A stretch of DNA of 64,000 bases from Photobacterium toruni (GCF_024529955.1 NZ_AP024855.1:434001-498000); one strand, 5' to 3'; shown: positions 18,482 through 27,789, counted from the stretch's first letter. Translations and numbers: made by a program. The notes: generated from the letters alone by a model not told the origin.

Positions 18482-18572
18482 TGGCGGAGAGATAGGGATT
18501 TGAACCCTAGATACGCTATAAACGTATGCTGGTTTTCAAGACCAGTGCTTTCAACCGCTCAGCCATCTCTCC
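18482..18572 (-). tRNA. tRNA-Ser(TGA)
   Basis: 91 nt including encoded CCA, with a long variable arm (CATACGTTTATAGCGTATC region), anticodon loop CTTGAAA and T loop TTCAAAT. It is the first of seven near-identical Ser(TGA) copies in this window and the only gene of its unit. Confidence 0.96.
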
Positions 18573-18581
18573 ATGGCGCGT

Positions 18582-18610
18582 ATAATACAATTCACATTAG
18601 CAGCTGTAAA
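18582..18610 (-). promoter_or_regulatory. tRNA-Ser promoter
   Basis: On the minus strand TTTACA (-35) is 17 bp from TATTAT (-10). A GC-containing discriminator (ACGCGCCATG) before the tRNA is typical of stringently controlled stable-RNA promoters. Confidence 0.75.
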
Positions 18611-18817
18611 CTCAAAAACAACCAACTGATTAATTTTAAAACATTTTTCGCCAAATTTTATCAAATAAACACAGTAAGGTAACTAAACCCACTCATTTGT
18701 GGTCATTAAATAAACGCTTTCTATATTCTCTTATCGCGGCATTATCTTTATTTTCGTTATCTCAGCAATGATCCGTTATAATAGAAACAGTTACCTTACT
18801 ATTAGACTGAAAAACAC

Positions 18818-19150
18818 ATGCCGAATAAATCAGACTTTACGGATGAAGAATATCAAGCTTTTGCTCAATTGATGGATTCTTACAATCGAACCTTTGCAAT
18901 TTCACTTACTACCCTTATTTTATCTATCCTTGGTTTTATTGTTGCTGAAACTCAAATAGGCTATGCCATCACTGACACTATTCGGTGGATATTTGGCTTA
19001 TTGGTTGTATTACCGTTAACGATTACTGTTATTGGCTCAAAGCGAGATTTTAATAGTTTGGCATTTAGCATGCCAAAAACGATTCTCTATTCAGTACTTA
19101 ATGCAGTAAGTCTTATTACTATTGTCGTACTGGTTTTTAATCTTAATTAA
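18818..19150 (+). CDS. small inner-membrane protein (110 aa)
   Basis: Soluble acidic N-terminus (MPNKSDFTDEEYQAFAQLMDSYN), then hydrophobic helices at about 26-47 and 55-75 and a third near the C-terminus. AAACAC upstream is a poor ribosome site, but the frame is well supported by composition. No recognised family. It is followed 219 bp later by norV; there is no sign of a norR gene in between. Confidence 0.6.
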   Translation: MPNKSDFTDEEYQAFAQLMDSYNRTFAISLTTLILSILGFIVAETQIGYAITDTIRWIFGLLVVLPLTITVIGSKRDFNSLAFSMPKTILYSVLNAVSLITIVVLVFNLN

Positions 19151-19271
19151 TACTTCATCTTCGTCTCCTTCTCGTCTCACATCATTTTCTTGCGATCATG
19201 AACCGCCAGCACTTTGACGGTTCAACAATAAATATACCAACTAATCCACTGATAATATTAAATAAATTATA

Positions 19272-19294
19272 ACATGTATTTTAAATGACTCTTT
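19272..19294 (+). promoter_or_regulatory. candidate NsrR operator (distal)
   Basis: 23-bp imperfect palindrome starting AACATGTATTTTAAATG, matching about 19 of 22 fixed positions of the gammaproteobacterial NsrR consensus as I know it (AAGATGYATTTNAAATRCAT, then CTT). It lies just upstream of the norV -35. Confidence 0.55.
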
Positions 19295-19300
19295 TTATAT

Positions 19301-19328
19301 TGACACAATAGCACCCAAGGAATAACAT
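19301..19328 (+). promoter_or_regulatory. norVW sigma-70 promoter
   Basis: TTGACA at 19301-19306 and TAACAT at 19323-19328, spaced 16 bp. The -10 is covered by the proximal NsrR-like site, an arrangement suited to repression. No sigma-54 (GG-N10-GC) element, as used by NorR, is seen. Confidence 0.6.
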
Positions 19329-19346
19329 GCATTCAAAATACAACTT
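19324..19346 (+). promoter_or_regulatory. candidate NsrR operator (proximal)
   Basis: Begins AACATGCATTCAAAATACA and matches the NsrR consensus at about 19 of 22 fixed positions. It overlaps the -10 and start region of the norV promoter. Confidence 0.6.
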
Positions 19347-19368
19347 AAAGCGTTAAAGGAATTTAAAA

Positions 19369-20892
19369 ATGGCTGTTCATGTTAAAAACAATATTACTTG
19401 GGTTGGACAACGTGATTGGGAAGTACGTGACTTTCATGGCACTGAATATAAAACAACCCGTGGTACAAGCTATAACAGTTATTTAATTCGTGAAGGCAAA
19501 AATGTACTCATCGATACCGTTGATCATAAATTTACATTAGCTTTCTTACAAAATTTAGAACAAGAAATTGATCTAAACGATATTGATTTCATTGTAATTA
19601 ACCATGCAGAAGAAGATCATGCTGGTGCACTAAGTGAATTAATGAGCCGCATTCCGAATACACCTATCTATTGTACTGAAAATGCTATTGATTCAATCGT
19701 TGGTCACCACCACCACCCTGAATGGAACTTTAATACTGTAAAAACGGGTGATACGCTCGATATTGGTAATGGTAAAGCATTAGTGTTTGTTGAAACACCA
19801 ATGCTGCACTGGCCGGATAGCATGATGACTTACATGACAGAAGATGCTGTTCTATTTAGTAATGATGCTTTTGGTCAACATTACTGTGATGAGCGCCTAT
19901 TTAATGACGAAGTTGACCAAAACGAGTTACTTGATCAATGCTTACGTTATTACTCTAATATTCTGACACCATTTAGCCCATTAGTTACCAATAAAATTAA
20001 AGAAGTTCTAGGCTTTAATCTTCCTGTTGATATGGTTGCAACATCACACGGTGTAATCTGGCGTGATAACCCAACTCAAATTATTGAAAAATACCTTGAG
20101 TGGGCTAATCAATATCAAGAAAATCGCATTACTATTTTCTATGATTCTATGTCAAATAATACTCGTATGATGGCAGATGCTATCGCACAAGGGATCACTG
20201 AAGAAGATGATCAAGTTATTGTGCGGATTTTTAATGTCGCTCGTCATGATAAAAATGAAATTCTTGCTAATATGTTCCGTTCTAAAGGTGTACTTGTCGG
20301 CTCATCAACAATGAATAACGTTATGATGCCTAAAGTTGCTGGTTTACTAGAAGAAATCACAGGCTTACGTTTTAAAAATAAAAGAGCGGGTGCATTTGGT
20401 AGCTACGGTTGGAATGGTGGTGCTGTTGATCGTATTCATGCACGCTTAACTGATGCTGGTTTCTTTACTACAATTGGTCTTAAAACTAAGTGGCGTCCAG
20501 ATGGTAAAGCACTGCAAGAATGCCGTGATCATGGTAAAAAAATAGCCAAAGAATGGGCGCAAAACGAACGTCCTTATGATAACTACACACCTTTCACTAC
20601 CGAAGTAACACCAGCAACGGCAATACAAGTTGCGATTGATATTCCTGAAATAGTACAACAAACATGTATTGTTGAAGAAATAGAGCCAGCAATAAATACA
20701 GCAACGACATGTTGCTCGCAGGCTGGCGATGGTCAAAAAATGTTATGTACTGTCTGTCAGTGGGTTTACGATCCAGCACTAGGAGAACCTAATCAAGATG
20801 TAGCCCCAGGCACTGCTTGGGAAGATGTTCCTGACAGTTTTCTTTGCCCTGAATGTGGCATTGGTAAAGAAGTCTTTGAACCTATTAACTAA
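19369..20892 (+). CDS. norV: anaerobic nitric oxide reductase flavorubredoxin
   Basis: Reduces NO to N2O in the cytoplasm under anaerobiosis. Residues 1-250 are the metallo-beta-lactamase-like diiron domain with H79-x-E81-x-D83-H84 ([11 protein letters not shown]). Residues 255-400 are the flavodoxin/FMN domain ([15 protein letters not shown]). A linker follows, then a C-terminal rubredoxin (CTVCQWVYD ... FLCPECG, about 457-503). The length (507 aa) is slightly above the E. coli protein because of a longer linker before the rubredoxin. It is followed by norW after 18 bp. AAAGGAATTT provides the ribosome site. Confidence 0.96.
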   Translation: MAVHVKNNITWVGQRDWEVRDFHGTEYKTTRGTSYNSYLIREGKNVLIDTVDHKFTLAFLQNLEQEIDLNDIDFIVINHAEEDHAGALSELMSRIPNTPIYCTENAIDSIVGHHHHPEWNFNTVKTGDTLDIGNGKALVFVETPMLHWPDSMMTYMTEDAVLFSNDAFGQHYCDERLFNDEVDQNELLDQCLRYYSNILTPFSPLVTNKIKEVLGFNLPVDMVATSHGVIWRDNPTQIIEKYLEWANQYQENRITIFYDSMSNNTRMMADAIAQGITEEDDQVIVRIFNVARHDKNEILANMFRSKGVLVGSSTMNNVMMPKVAGLLEEITGLRFKNKRAGAFGSYGWNGGAVDRIHARLTDAGFFTTIGLKTKWRPDGKALQECRDHGKKIAKEWAQNERPYDNYTPFTTEVTPATAIQVAIDIPEIVQQTCIVEEIEPAINTATTCCSQAGDGQKMLCTVCQWVYDPALGEPNQDVAPGTAWEDVPDSFLCPECGIGKEVFEPIN

Positions 20893-20910
20893 GCAAAGTG
20901 AGGACTAACA

Positions 20911-22056
20911 ATGTCAAATCCAATTATTGTCATTGGTAGTGGCTTTGCTGCTTACCAGTGGGTGAAATCGTTTAGAAAATTAGATCAACATACTGCCATT
21001 ACTTTAGTCACCGCAGATCAAGGTGCTGATTATTCTAAACCTGAACTAAGTCATGTATTTAGTCGTAATCAACAAGCAACAGATCTTATTAAACAAACAG
21101 CGATTGAGTTTGCAGCAGAGCATAATATTGAATTAATAACAGACACCGTTATTAAAGAAATTAATACTGCACAACAATGGGTATATTTTAATCAGCAACA
21201 ATTGCACTATTCTTCATTGATTATTGCAACTGGCGCAACCTCATTTATACCAAATTTTGCAGGTAATGCGACAGATAAGATCATCACATTAAATAGCTTG
21301 TCTGAATTACAGCAAAATCAATTACAAATAAATGCCGCAAAGCATATTACTATTTTAGGGGCTGGTTTAATTGGCACTGAAATCGCGATTGATCTAGCTA
21401 CTGCCGGTAAACAAATTACGTTGTGTGATAAAGCCGCTGCCATGATGCCCGCTTTACTGCCAGAGTTTATAGCTGCAGAACTGCACCAAATATTAAGTCA
21501 AAACGATATCGATCTTCAGCTAAACGCCACCATCAATGAAATTAATACTGCTGGTGAGAAAATGATAGTTTCGCTACAAGGAAAAGAAGATATACATACA
21601 GATATTATCATTGCTGCGATGGGACTAGCACCAAGAATTCAATTAGCACAACAAGCTGGAATCAATACCAATCGGGGCATTATCGTCAATAATATGCTAG
21701 AAACCTCAGCAACTAATGTCTACGCTATTGGGGATTGTGCTGAGATCGACGGTAAAATCAGTGCGTTTATTCAACCTATCATGTTATCAGCAATAGCACT
21801 TGCAAAAACATTAGCAGGAACACCTACACCATTATCACTGCCACCAATGTTAATTAAAGCAAAAACACCGTGGTTGCCATTAAGTTTGGCAGGGATCACA
21901 ACTGCTATGGATATCCATTGGCAGATTGAACGTGATCATGAAGGTTATATTGCTAAAGCACATACGGCAGATCAATCATTAATAGGATTTATCGCTTCTC
22001 ATAATAAACAAAAACAAGTATTTGCATTATTAAGACAATTACCACCTACTTTATAA
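20911..22056 (+). CDS. norW: NADH:flavorubredoxin reductase
   Basis: FAD- and NADH-binding pyridine nucleotide-disulphide oxidoreductase that passes electrons to the NorV rubredoxin domain. The N-terminal FAD motif is VIGSGFAAYQ; the NAD motif is ILGAGLIGTEIAIDLA near residue 150; the second FAD motif is VYAIGDCAEID near 270. Length 381 aa fits NorW. It sits 18 bp after norV with AGTGAGGA as ribosome site, and a terminator follows, so norVW is a two-gene operon. Confidence 0.95.
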   Translation: MSNPIIVIGSGFAAYQWVKSFRKLDQHTAITLVTADQGADYSKPELSHVFSRNQQATDLIKQTAIEFAAEHNIELITDTVIKEINTAQQWVYFNQQQLHYSSLIIATGATSFIPNFAGNATDKIITLNSLSELQQNQLQINAAKHITILGAGLIGTEIAIDLATAGKQITLCDKAAAMMPALLPEFIAAELHQILSQNDIDLQLNATINEINTAGEKMIVSLQGKEDIHTDIIIAAMGLAPRIQLAQQAGINTNRGIIVNNMLETSATNVYAIGDCAEIDGKISAFIQPIMLSAIALAKTLAGTPTPLSLPPMLIKAKTPWLPLSLAGITTAMDIHWQIERDHEGYIAKAHTADQSLIGFIASHNKQKQVFALLRQLPPTL

Positions 22057-22064
22057 ATAATAGT

Positions 22065-22096
22065 GGCAAACAGCAATATTGTTGTTTGCCCTTTTT
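22065..22096 (+). terminator. norVW terminator
   Basis: GGCAAACAGCAA pairs with TTGTTGTTTGCC (one G-U), then CTTTTT. Confidence 0.88.
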
Positions 22097-22157
22097 ATAC
22101 TAAAAATATGATACTTAGTATTAGTAATACTCCATTCTATTTTTATAAATCTAAATC

Positions 22158-22637
22158 TTATTTATCATTGCAGTGTAATGATTCAAGCATTTCACCATGA
22201 GGTAGACCATGGTACTCAACATGATAAGAACGTTTATGTTCATCAAGATTATTTTCTAAATTTTTTAACATTAGCAGTGCCGTGTTTCGATCACAGAAAA
22301 AAGCATCGACGAAAGTAAGCAGTTCACCACATTTAAGCTTTATCAGACATAGTGTAAGCGACGGTAACTTATCAGCCATATTTTTTATTGAATCATTAGA
22401 ATCATCACCAATAGCTGTTTTCACATCATAAATATGTATTTCTGGAAATAGTATCGTATCTTTTTCAATTTCCTGTTCAAATAAACTTTCTATAAGAAAA
22501 GCCGCATCATTAGCATGTACAGTTCTTAAACATTCATCGAACTCAGATAGATAATTTATTAATTTATTGGGCTCTTTAACGAATGAGTTAATACAATCTA
22601 ATGTATCATGATGGGTATGATTAAAACTTTTCATCAT
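22158..22637 (-). CDS. hypothetical protein (159 aa)
   Basis: Soluble, helical-looking protein rich in Asp, Asn and Leu, with paired cysteines near the middle (LTLCLIKLKCG) and a His-rich C-terminus (YHVEYHGLPHGEMLESLH). AAGGACAAAATG at the start gives a plausible ribosome site. It is convergent with norW and alone. No family recognised. Confidence 0.6.
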   Translation of the reverse strand: MMKSFNHTHHDTLDCINSFVKEPNKLINYLSEFDECLRTVHANDAAFLIESLFEQEIEKDTILFPEIHIYDVKTAIGDDSNDSIKNMADKLPSLTLCLIKLKCGELLTFVDAFFCDRNTALLMLKNLENNLDEHKRSYHVEYHGLPHGEMLESLHCNDK

Positions 22638-22964
22638 TTTGTCCTTATATTATCGTTTTTATATTAAATACCTATATTTAATGAATTGATAGTCACTAAA
22701 ATGGAAACTTCCTTTATGAAAAAAGAAAACATCAACGATACTAAGTGATACTAAAAATTATTTTATTAATAACTACAAATGGTCAAGATTAGCTATTTTA
22801 ATATTTCTTATTTAGCTTTTCTCTACTGTATTTGAAGCATCTATAGATAAATTAACAAGCAGCAAAGCTCCTCATCATTAAACACAGAAGAGATTATATG
22901 ATGGTGGAATCTAATATCTGGCGATATCGCATTCTCAAGAGCTATTTCCACTAAATTTCAGACG
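22638..22964. other. gene-free stretch before the tRNA array
   Basis: AT-rich; no ORF. Its last 80 bp (AAGAGATTATATGATGGTGGAATCTAATATCTGG...) are a decayed version of the spacer found between the tandem tRNA-Asn units further right. Confidence 0.45.
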
Positions 22965-22993
22965 TAAAAAAGCCCGCAATTGCTTGCGGGCTT
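22965..22993 (-). terminator. terminator of the leftmost array unit
   Basis: AGCCCGCAA / TTGCGGGCT stem; on the minus strand it runs into TTTTTT. Confidence 0.88.
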
Positions 22994-23000
22994 CTCTATT

Positions 23001-23076
23001 TGGCTCCCTCTACTGGACTTGAACCAGTGACATACGGATTAACAGTCCGGCGTTCTACCAACTGAACTAAGAGGGA
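23001..23076 (-). tRNA. tRNA-Asn(GTT)
   Basis: 76 nt with CCA. Intact D arm (AGTTCAGTTGGTAGAAC), anticodon loop CTGTTAA and T loop TTCAAGT. Last gene of the leftmost unit. Confidence 0.95.
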
Positions 23077-23082
23077 ATTATT

Positions 23083-23157
23083 TGGAGCAGGTAGCGGGAA
23101 TCGAACCCGCATCTCAAGCTTGGAAGGCTGGAGTAATAGCCATTATACGATACCTGC
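23083..23157 (-). tRNA. tRNA-Gly(TCC)
   Basis: 75 nt with CCA; anticodon loop CTTCCAA, T arm GCGGGTTCGATTCCCGC. The anticodon stem CCAGC/GCTTG has one C-U mismatch. It occurs only in this unit. Confidence 0.9.
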
Positions 23158-23176
23158 GATGTATCTTTACAAATTA

Positions 23177-23261
23177 TGGTGGTGGGAGAAGGATTCGAAC
23201 CTTCGAAGGCAGTGCCGGCAGATTTACAATCTGCTCCCTTTGGCCACTCGGGAATCCCACC
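23177..23261 (-). tRNA. tRNA-Tyr(GTA)
   Basis: 85 nt with CCA, long variable arm, anticodon GTA in a TTGTAAA-type loop. Confidence 0.96.
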
Positions 23262-23270
23262 GAAATTTAA

Positions 23271-23346
<76 letters not shown>

Positions 23347-23393
23347 ACACTAATTTCTTTTTTATCGCCAAGTCGAAACTTAACAATTAAATA

Positions 23394-23484
23394 TGGCGGA
23401 GAGATAGGGATTTGAACCCTAGATACGCTATAAACGTATGCTGGTTTTCAAGACCAGTGCTTTCAACCGCTCAGCCATCTCTCC
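23394..23484 (-). tRNA. tRNA-Ser(TGA)
   Basis: 91 nt, same sequence as the copy at 18482. First gene of the leftmost unit; an Asp gene, present between Ser and Thr in the other units, is absent here. Confidence 0.96.
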
Positions 23485-23494
23485 AATGCCGCGT

Positions 23495-23523
23495 ATAATA
23501 TAGCGTGACCGATTCATTGTAAA
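23495..23523 (-). promoter_or_regulatory. promoter of the Ser-Thr-Tyr-Gly-Asn unit
   Basis: TTTACA / 17 bp / TATTAT on the minus strand with an ACGCGGCATTG discriminator. Confidence 0.75.
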
Positions 23524-23811
23524 GTAATAATATTAAAAAGATTTTCAAGTGATCATCAATTAATCAACAGTTTCTAATATCGTTCAATTTGTTGCTTTAT
23601 ACCACAAACAATAAGACCAATATAATACGATAGCTAGATTTTTAAGAGGTATCATTCATGACGAATAACGACTATCTAATGATAAAACATTTCATCCGTA
23701 GTTATCGTTTCTTATCGATCAAGCTCTCTCTACTAAACTCAGAGGAAAAAATATAATATTGGAATCTTACCCCCTCATTCTTGAAACCAAATTTCACTAA
23801 AATTCAGACGT
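23524..23811. other. spacer between tRNA units
   Basis: No gene. Contains a badly decayed Asn/spacer remnant (CTCTCTCTACTAAACTCAGAGG at about 23723-23745) ahead of the next unit's terminator. Confidence 0.4.
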
Positions 23812-23840
23812 AAAAAAGCCCGCAATTGCTTGCGGGCTTT
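23812..23840 (-). terminator. terminator of the second array unit
   Basis: Same GCCCGCAA/TTGCGGGC stem as at 22965, with T tract on the minus strand. Confidence 0.85.
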
Positions 23841-23898
23841 CTTATTTATCATTGTCTACTAGCATTAACTAATGATGTAAAAACCAATAGACATTATA

Positions 23899-23983
23899 TG
23901 GTGGTGGGAGAAGGATTCGAACCTTCGAAGGCAGTGCCGGCAGATTTACAATCTGCTCCCTTTGGCCACTCGGGAATCCCACC
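23899..23983 (-). tRNA. tRNA-Tyr(GTA)
   Basis: 85 nt, identical in the visible arms to the copy at 23177; last gene of its unit. Confidence 0.96.
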
Positions 23984-23990
23984 GAAATAA

Positions 23991-24066
<76 letters not shown>

Positions 24067-24116
24067 ACAAAATTTCGTTACATAGCATGTTAATATCTAA
24101 CACTATGTTTTTATGT

Positions 24117-24193
24117 TGGCGGAGCGGACGGGACTCGAACCCGCGACCCCCGGCGTGACAGGCCGGTATTCTAACCAACTGAACTACCGCTCC
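24117..24193 (-). tRNA. tRNA-Asp(GTC)
   Basis: 77 nt with CCA; anticodon loop CTGTCAC, GC-rich T arm GCGGGTTCGAGTCCCGT. Confidence 0.96.
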
Positions 24194-24234
24194 AATTCTT
24201 TAATGAAACCCGATTAAATCGAATCTCTAGAATT

Positions 24235-24325
24235 TGGCGGAGAGATAGGGATTTGAACCCTAGATACGCTATAAACGTATGCTGGTTTTCAAGACCAGTG
24301 CTTTCAACCGCTCAGCCATCTCTCC
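24235..24325 (-). tRNA. tRNA-Ser(TGA)
   Basis: 91 nt; first gene of the Ser-Asp-Thr-Tyr unit. Confidence 0.96.
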
Positions 24326-24335
24326 AATGCCGCGT

Positions 24336-24364
24336 ATAATATAGCGCGACCCTTTCCTTGTAAA
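24336..24364 (-). promoter_or_regulatory. promoter of the Ser-Asp-Thr-Tyr unit
   Basis: TTTACA / 17 bp / TATTAT on the minus strand, same discriminator as the other units. Confidence 0.75.
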
Positions 24365-24522
24365 GCAATAATATTAAAAAGCTTTTCAAGTGTTCATCAA
24401 TTGTTCAATGGTTGTTAATATTACTCAATTTGATGTTTTATACAACAACCTATAAGCCAATTTAATGGGCTGGCTAGATTTAAGAAAGATCCCCTCCATC
24501 ACAAATAACGGCAAGATCTCGC

Positions 24523-24554
24523 CAATAAAGAAGCACCAACTGAACTAAGTGGGA
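24523..24554 (-). pseudogene. 5'-half fragment of tRNA-Asn
   Basis: On the minus strand TCCCACTTAGTTCAGTTGGT is the Asn 5' acceptor and D arm. It then continues GCTTCTTTATTGGCGAG instead of the anticodon arm. The same foreign tail begins the insertion in the full-length disrupted copies. Confidence 0.7.
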
Positions 24555-24675
24555 ATTATATGGTGGTAGGATCTAGCACTTTACACTCTCGCAGCCTATA
24601 ACCTCGAAACCCAAAACTACATTTCACTAAAATTCAGACGTAAAAAAGCCCGTAATAACTTGCGGGCTTCTCTAT

Positions 24676-24767
24676 TAGCTTCACTCTACTGGACTTGAAC
24701 CAATGACATGTGGATTAACAGTCCGCTAATCTTGTCAATAAAGAAGCACCAACTGAACTAAGTGGGA
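24676..24767 (-). pseudogene. disrupted tRNA-Asn, copy 1
   Basis: 92 nt instead of 76. Acceptor, T arm and the CTGTTAA anticodon loop remain, but the 3' side of the D arm and start of the anticodon stem (AGAACGC) are replaced by about 22 nt beginning GCTTCTTTATTGACAAG. The acceptor is also degraded (TCCCAC against GTGAAGC) and the encoded end reads CTA rather than CCA. A terminator follows at 24642-24669. Confidence 0.8.
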
Positions 24768-24889
24768 ATTATACGGTGGTAGGATCTAGCACTTTACACT
24801 CTCGCAGCCTATAACCTCGAAACCCAAAACTACATTTCACTAAAATTCAGACGTAAAAAAGCCCGCAATAACTTGCGGGCTTCTCTATT

Positions 24890-24980
24890 TGACTCCCTCT
24901 ACTGGACTTGAACCAGTGACATACGGATTAACAGTCCGCTAATCTTGTCAATAAAGAAGCACTAACTGAACTAAGTGGGA
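24890..24980 (-). pseudogene. disrupted tRNA-Asn, copy 2
   Basis: 91 nt with the same internal replacement as copy 1. The 3' end reads GAGGGAGTCA, so the CCA is lost by one base. Lies 214 bp from copy 1, with its own terminator at 24855-24882. Confidence 0.8.
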
Positions 24981-25102
24981 ATTATATGGTGGTAGGATCT
25001 AGCACTTTACACTCTCGCAGCCTATAACCTTGAAACCCAAAACTACATTTCACTAAAATTCAGACGTAAAAAAGCCCGCAATAACTTGCGGGCTTCTCTA
25101 TT

Positions 25103-25193
25103 TGGCTCCCTCTACTGGACTTGAACCAATGACATGTGGATTAACAGTCCGCTAATCTTGTCAATAAAGAAGCACTAACTGAACTAAGTGGGA
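25103..25193 (-). pseudogene. disrupted tRNA-Asn, copy 3
   Basis: 91 nt; intact 3' end GAGGGAGCCA but the same D-arm/anticodon-stem replacement and a mismatched 5' TCCCAC. Terminator at 25068-25095. Confidence 0.8.
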
Positions 25194-25280
25194 ATTATAT
25201 GGTGGTAGGATCTAGCACTTTACACTCTCGCACCCTCTAACCTCGAAACCCAAAACTACATTTCACTAAAATTCAGACGT

Positions 25281-25308
25281 AAAAAAGCCCGCAATAACTT
25301 GCGGGCTT
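25281..25308 (-). terminator. terminator of the third array unit
   Basis: GCCCGCAA/TTGCGGGC stem after the intact tRNA-Asn at 25316, with T tract on the minus strand. Confidence 0.85.
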
Positions 25309-25315
25309 CTCTATT

Positions 25316-25391
25316 TGGCTCCCTCTACTGGACTTGAACCAGTGACATACGGATTAACAGTCCGGCGTTCTACCAACTGAACTAAGAGGGA
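25316..25391 (-). tRNA. tRNA-Asn(GTT)
   Basis: 76 nt, intact; lies exactly one repeat period (213 bp) from disrupted copy 3. Confidence 0.95.
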
Positions 25392-25397
25392 ATTATA

Positions 25398-25482
25398 TGG
25401 TGGTGGGAGAAGGATTCGAACCTTCGAAGGCAGTGCCGGCAGATTTACAATCTGCTCCCTTTGGCCACTCGGGAATCCCACC
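25398..25482 (-). tRNA. tRNA-Tyr(GTA)
   Basis: 85 nt, intact; six bases upstream of the Asn gene. Confidence 0.96.
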
Positions 25483-25491
25483 GAAATTTAA

Positions 25492-25567
<76 letters not shown>

Positions 25568-25617
25568 ACAAAATTTCGTTACATAGCATGTTAATATCTA
25601 ACACTATGTCTTTATGT

Positions 25618-25694
25618 TGGCGGAGCGGACGGGACTCGAACCCGCGACCCCCGGCGTGACAGGCCGGTATTCTAACCAACTGAACTACCGCTCC
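25618..25694 (-). tRNA. tRNA-Asp(GTC)
   Basis: 77 nt, intact. Confidence 0.96.
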
Positions 25695-25734
25695 AATTCT
25701 TTAATGAAACTCGACAAATCGAATCTCTAGAATT

Positions 25735-25825
25735 TGGCGGAGAGATAGGGATTTGAACCCTAGATACGCTATAAACGTATGCTGGTTTTCAAGACCAGTG
25801 CTTTCAACCGCTCAGCCATCTCTCC
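25735..25825 (-). tRNA. tRNA-Ser(TGA)
   Basis: 91 nt, intact; first gene of a Ser-Asp-Thr-Tyr-Asn unit. Confidence 0.96.
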
Positions 25826-25835
25826 AATGCCGCGT

Positions 25836-25864
25836 ATAATATAGCGTGACCCTTTCCTTGTAAA
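25836..25864 (-). promoter_or_regulatory. promoter of the third array unit
   Basis: TTTACA / 17 bp / TATTAT on the minus strand. Confidence 0.75.
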
Positions 25865-26020
25865 GCAATAATATTAAAAAGCTTTTCAAGTGATCATCAA
25901 TTGCTCAATACTTGTTAATATCACTCAATTTGATGTTTTATACAACAATCTATAAGCCAATATAATGGACTGACTAGATTTAAAAAAGATCCTCCATCAC
26001 GAATAACGGCAAGATCTCGC

Positions 26021-26052
26021 CAATAAAGAAGCACTAACTGAACTAAGTGGGA
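26021..26052 (-). pseudogene. 5'-half fragment of tRNA-Asn
   Basis: Second copy of the Asn 5' half joined to GCTTCTTTATTGGCGAG, in the same position relative to the unit promoter as the fragment at 24523. Confidence 0.7.
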
Positions 26053-26173
26053 ATTATATGGTGATGGGTTCTAGCACTTTACACTCTCGCAGCCTATAAC
26101 CTCGAAACCCAAAACTACATTTCACTAAAATTCAGACGTAAAAAAGCCCGCAATAACTTGCGGGCTTCTCTAT

Positions 26174-26265
26174 TATCTTCACTCTACTGGACTTGAACCA
26201 GTAACATGTGGATTAACAGTCCGCTAATCTTGTCAATAAAGAAGCACTAACTGAACTAAGTGGGA
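26174..26265 (-). pseudogene. disrupted tRNA-Asn, copy 4
   Basis: 92 nt, closest to copy 1 in its 3' end (GAGTGAAGATA); the encoded CCA is lost. Terminator at 26140-26167. Confidence 0.8.
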
Positions 26266-26387
26266 ATTATATGGTGGTGGGTTCTAGCACTTTACACTCT
26301 CGCAACCTCTAACCTCGAAACCCAAAACTACATTTCACTAAAATTCAGACGTAAAAAAGCCCGCAATAACTTGCGGGCTTCTCTATT

Positions 26388-26478
26388 TGGCTCCCTCTAC
26401 TGGACTTGAACCAGTGACATGTGGATTAACAGTCCGCTAATCTTGTCAATAAAGAAGCACCAACTGAACTAAGAGGGA
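26388..26478 (-). pseudogene. disrupted tRNA-Asn, copy 5
   Basis: 91 nt. Here both acceptor strands are restored (TCCCTC with GAGGGAGCCA), so only the 22-nt internal replacement separates it from a normal tRNA-Asn. Terminator at 26353-26380. Confidence 0.8.
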
Positions 26479-26525
26479 ATTATATGGTGGTGGGTTCTAG
26501 CACTTTACACTCTCGCAGCCTCTAA

Positions 26526-27635
26526 TACCAATCTAACTAAAATTATGATCTAATTGAAGCCATCATTTTTAAATGAGATTCGCTATGGACAGCCTAAACA
26601 ATACCGACTTTAAAAAGCTTGCTCGCCAACAAAAAACAATTCAAATGAAAATGAGATTACTTGCCTTGGAGCACTTCAAGGAAGGTAAATCTCGTACTCA
26701 AATTGCTAAATATCTCAAAGTTAGCCGAACAAGTGTTAATAAATGGGTGAGTATCTTTCTTGAAGAAGGCTTAGAAGGGCTTCAAGAAAAAACGCGTAGT
26801 GGTCGCCCTGCATTTCTCTCACCTAAACAACGTGAGCAGCTATCCAATTATATTAAACTTAAAGCTCAAGACTCTTCTGGCGGGCGATTAATAGGCGCGG
26901 ATATTCATGCTTACATTCTCAAAGAATTTGATAAAAACTACCACCCAGATTCTATCTATTATCTACTTAAGCGCATGGGCTTTTCGTGGATAACATCACG
27001 GTCAAAACATCCAAAACAATCACAGCAAGCCCAGGATAATTTTAAAAAAATTTAAAATTGAAACGATCCTTAAGATCCCAGGACATATAGCGCTCGATAA
27101 GGTCGATGTATGGTTTCAAGATGAAGCAAGATTTGGACAACAAAATACCACTACCCGTCTTTGGGCTGAACGAGGAACTCGACCAAGAGCGATAAAACAA
27201 CAGCAGTTTGAATATGCTTATCTATTTGGTTCGGTGTGCCCAGCAAGAGGAGTTGGTGAGGCGTTAGTGGTACCTTGGGTAAATAAAAAAATAATGACTG
27301 AGCACCTTGCTCAGATATCACGAACCACAGAAAAAGGTCGTTATGCTATTGTAGTGATGGATGGTGCAGGCTGGCATACTGACGATATTGCTAATCCGTT
27401 TAATAATCTCAGCATCATCAAACTTCCACCATATTCTCCAGAACTTAACCCAATAGAACAAGTTTGGAGTTGGTTACGACAACACTATCTCGCTAATCAA
27501 AATTTTTCTGATTATAACGACATTCTCGATAAGGTCTGCCTTGCATGGAATCAGTTTAATGAATCGGCTTCACGCATCACTAGAATGTGTTCAAGAGATT
27601 GGATCAACCTGACCAGTTAATTTTCCAGATTGGTA
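26526..27635 (+). mobile_element. IS630-family insertion sequence
   Basis: 1110 bp bounded by perfect 9-bp terminal inverted repeats TACCAATCT / AGATTGGTA and flanked by TAA at 26523-26525 and 27636-27638 (TA is the usual IS630 target). Joining the flanks restores the spacer GCAGCCTCTAACCTCGAAACCC seen in other repeats, so the insertion is recent relative to the amplification. It carries one transposase split over two frames. Confidence 0.9.
26573..27620 (+). CDS. IS630-family transposase, split by a frameshift
   Basis: The first frame (26573-27055, 160 aa) has a helix-turn-helix region (KSRTQIAKYLKVSRTSVNKWV) and the HTH_32-like linker. The rest lies in the +1 frame from about 27054 and carries the DDE catalytic site: QDEARFGQ, VMDGAGWHTD and LNPIEQVWSWLR. 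The shift falls at TTTTAAAAAAATTT (seven As at 27044-27050). The element is otherwise intact, so transcriptional slippage on the A run is as possible as a disabling mutation. The joined product would be about 348 aa. Confidence 0.85.
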
Positions 27636-27678
27636 TAACCTCGAAACCCAAAACTACATTTTACTAAAATTCAGACGT

Positions 27679-27706
27679 AAAAAAGCCCGCAATAACTTGC
27701 GGGCTT
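27679..27706 (-). terminator. terminator of the fourth array unit
   Basis: GCCCGCAA/TTGCGGGC stem with T tract on the minus strand. Confidence 0.85.
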
Positions 27707-27713
27707 CTCTATT

Positions 27714-27789
27714 TGGCTCCCTCTACTGGACTTGAACCAGTGACATACGGATTAACAGTCCGGCGTTCTACCAACTGAACTAAGAGGGA
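27714..27789 (-). tRNA. tRNA-Asn(GTT)
   Basis: 76 nt, intact. Confidence 0.95.
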
